From: CAZTCJ01 sp964612085
Lineage (GTDB): Bacteria; Pseudomonadota; Alphaproteobacteria; JAJFIK01
Assembly (NCBI GenBank): GCA_964612085.1
Contig: CAZTCJ010000133.1
Coordinates: 1-7,448 of the forward strand
Length of the DNA stretch: 7,448 nt
Direction of reading: 5' to 3'
In this document: piece after piece, positions 6,747 to 7,448 of the stretch
Numbering within the stretch: position 1 is the first letter of the stretch
How the letters are laid out: each line of letters starts with the position of its first letter
The notes under the pieces: model-generated
Databases searched by the model: none
The model's input: the letters and a program-made list of their open reading frames with translations, nothing else
What the model was told of the DNA's origin: nothing
Position numbers and translations under genes: made by a program

Positions 6747-7156
6747 ACCGACATGCGTCCCTTGTCGTTTTCCCTCAAGTTGCGCGTCAACCTGAGCGAC
6801 GGTTCAAGCGGTCCGAGCCATCGGGCCAAAAACAGGGCCCAACACCATACGAACGCGAATGAGGGGGCGCTTTCGCGCATATGCCGGTTTGTTGTTCTTC
6901 ACGGCCGCCGGCCGACCCCACCCCAAAACTCAACCCGTCCAACCACATAACCGCCGTTTGGACCGGTTTCAGACCCCCTGCGCTTAAAAGCCTATAAACC
7001 ATATCCCAAAGAGGCCCCCGAGTCACTTCAACTTGCGTGCCGAAACGCCTCGCTCCGCTTGCGGGGCCAGTCTTTTCGGGCTACCAGACCCCCAAACATG
7101 AGCCCGTTCGCGGTGCCTTTGCCGCATTCGTTGCAAAACATTCCAGGAGATCCATC
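6747..7156. other. 410-bp divergent intergenic region before mdh and the lipoprotein gene
   Basis: No convincing gene was found. Short minus-strand frames at 6787-7026 and 7028-7216 lack family features and the second overlaps mdh. The region should hold promoters for both flanking genes, which point away from each other. TATAAA at 6993-6998 is the best -10-like match towards mdh, but no good -35 box is seen at the right distance. On the minus side TTGACG (6790-6785) is -35-like without a matching -10. GTCCAA (6937-6942) and TTGGAC (6958-6963) form an inverted pair, as do GGGCC (6823-6827) and GGCCC (6836-6840). Confidence 0.5.
7052..7076 (+). other. Stem-loop with T-run in the mdh leader
   Basis: GCTCCG (7052-7057) pairs with CGGGGC (7062-7067), including one G-T pair, around a four-base loop. 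A short T-run (7073-7076) follows after a five-base spacer. It lies about 80 bp before the mdh start and could be a weak attenuator or an mRNA leader hairpin. The T-run is short and displaced from the stem, so termination is doubtful. Confidence 0.25.
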
Positions 7157-7448
7157 ATGGCGCGCAACAAGATTGCCCTTATCGGAGCCGGTCAGATCGG
7201 CGGCACTTTGGCCCATCTGGCCGGTCTGAAGCAGCTCGGCGACGTGGTCCTGTTCGACATCGCGGAAGGCGTTCCCGAAGGCAAGGCGCTCGATCTGGAA
7301 CAGTCCTCGCCGGTGGACGGCTTCGACTCCGCCATGTCGGGCACCCAGGACTACAAGGATATCGCGGGCGCCGATGTGGTGATCGTGACGGCGGGTGTGC
7401 CGCGCAAGCCGGGCATGAGCCGGGATGACCTGCTGGAGATCAACCTGA
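7157..7448 (+). CDS. mdh: Malate dehydrogenase, N-terminal part (3' end outside window)
   Basis: The first 97 codons of an NAD-dependent malate dehydrogenase, which interconverts malate and oxaloacetate in the TCA cycle in the cytoplasm. The nucleotide-binding loop GAGQIGG (10-16) follows a short beta strand, and Asp34 at the end of the second strand should bind the NAD ribose. VTAGVPRKPGMSRDDLL (78-94-type segment) is the mobile substrate loop, with Arg83 and Arg89 expected to contact the dicarboxylate; Arg83 is what separates malate from lactate dehydrogenases. The sequence is of the lactate-dehydrogenase-like Mdh group usual in Alphaproteobacteria. AGGAG at 7145-7149, seven bases before the ATG, fixes the start. 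The frame is open at the right edge, so the catalytic histidine is not visible. In related genomes mdh is often followed by sucC and sucD, which would be expected next. Confidence 0.97.
   Translation, partial: MARNKIALIGAGQIGGTLAHLAGLKQLGDVVLFDIAEGVPEGKALDLEQSSPVDGFDSAMSGTQDYKDIAGADVVIVTAGVPRKPGMSRDDLLEINL

Noticed and set aside
5547..6950. Plus-strand open frame of 467 residues covering the lipoprotein locus
   Set aside because: It overlaps the end of zapE, is rich in Arg, Gly and His without motifs, while the opposite strand encodes a signal peptide and lipobox with balanced composition.
6787..7026. Minus-strand open frame of 79 residues upstream of the lipoprotein gene
   Set aside because: No family resemblance, no clear ribosome site, and composition unlike the neighbouring proteins; it sits where promoters are expected.
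7098..7160. Possible leader peptide starting at the ATG at 7098
   Set aside because: It has no good ribosome site and its frame runs out of phase well into mdh before stopping, which does not fit a regulatory leader peptide.

Overview
The window reads as a high-GC alphaproteobacterial chromosome segment. This rests on the protein sequences, which resemble alphaproteobacterial SdhB, MmsA, ZapE/AFG1 and Mdh, and on a zapE-then-mdh order that I recall as common in that class. Genus cannot be fixed from this stretch. Nothing here looks mobile: no transposase, integrase, CRISPR array, tRNA or rRNA was seen.

Layout from left to right. The 3' end of sdhA runs into sdhB, giving the tail of a succinate dehydrogenase operon, and a clear intrinsic terminator closes it. 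A MIP-family channel gene (aquaporin-like) follows, with a strong inverted repeat just upstream. Next is a small exported protein with a DUF1579-like motif, then mmsA (CoA-acylating methylmalonate-semialdehyde dehydrogenase), then zapE (AFG1-type ATPase). A lipoprotein of unknown function lies on the minus strand, convergent with zapE. After about 410 bp without a convincing gene, the window ends inside the first third of malate dehydrogenase (mdh).

Central carbon metabolism is the common theme. Succinate dehydrogenase and malate dehydrogenase are TCA-cycle enzymes. MmsA feeds propionyl-CoA or acetyl-CoA from valine, thymine, beta-alanine or inositol breakdown towards the same pathway. ZapE is a cell-division-associated ATPase whose place next to mdh is probably historical rather than functional. 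The channel, the DUF1579-like protein and the lipoprotein are accessory genes with no shown link to this pathway.

I see no convincing novel multi-gene system. The most useful leads are the dyad ahead of the channel gene, the uncharacterised lipoprotein with its two-cysteine segment, and the long leader region before mdh.
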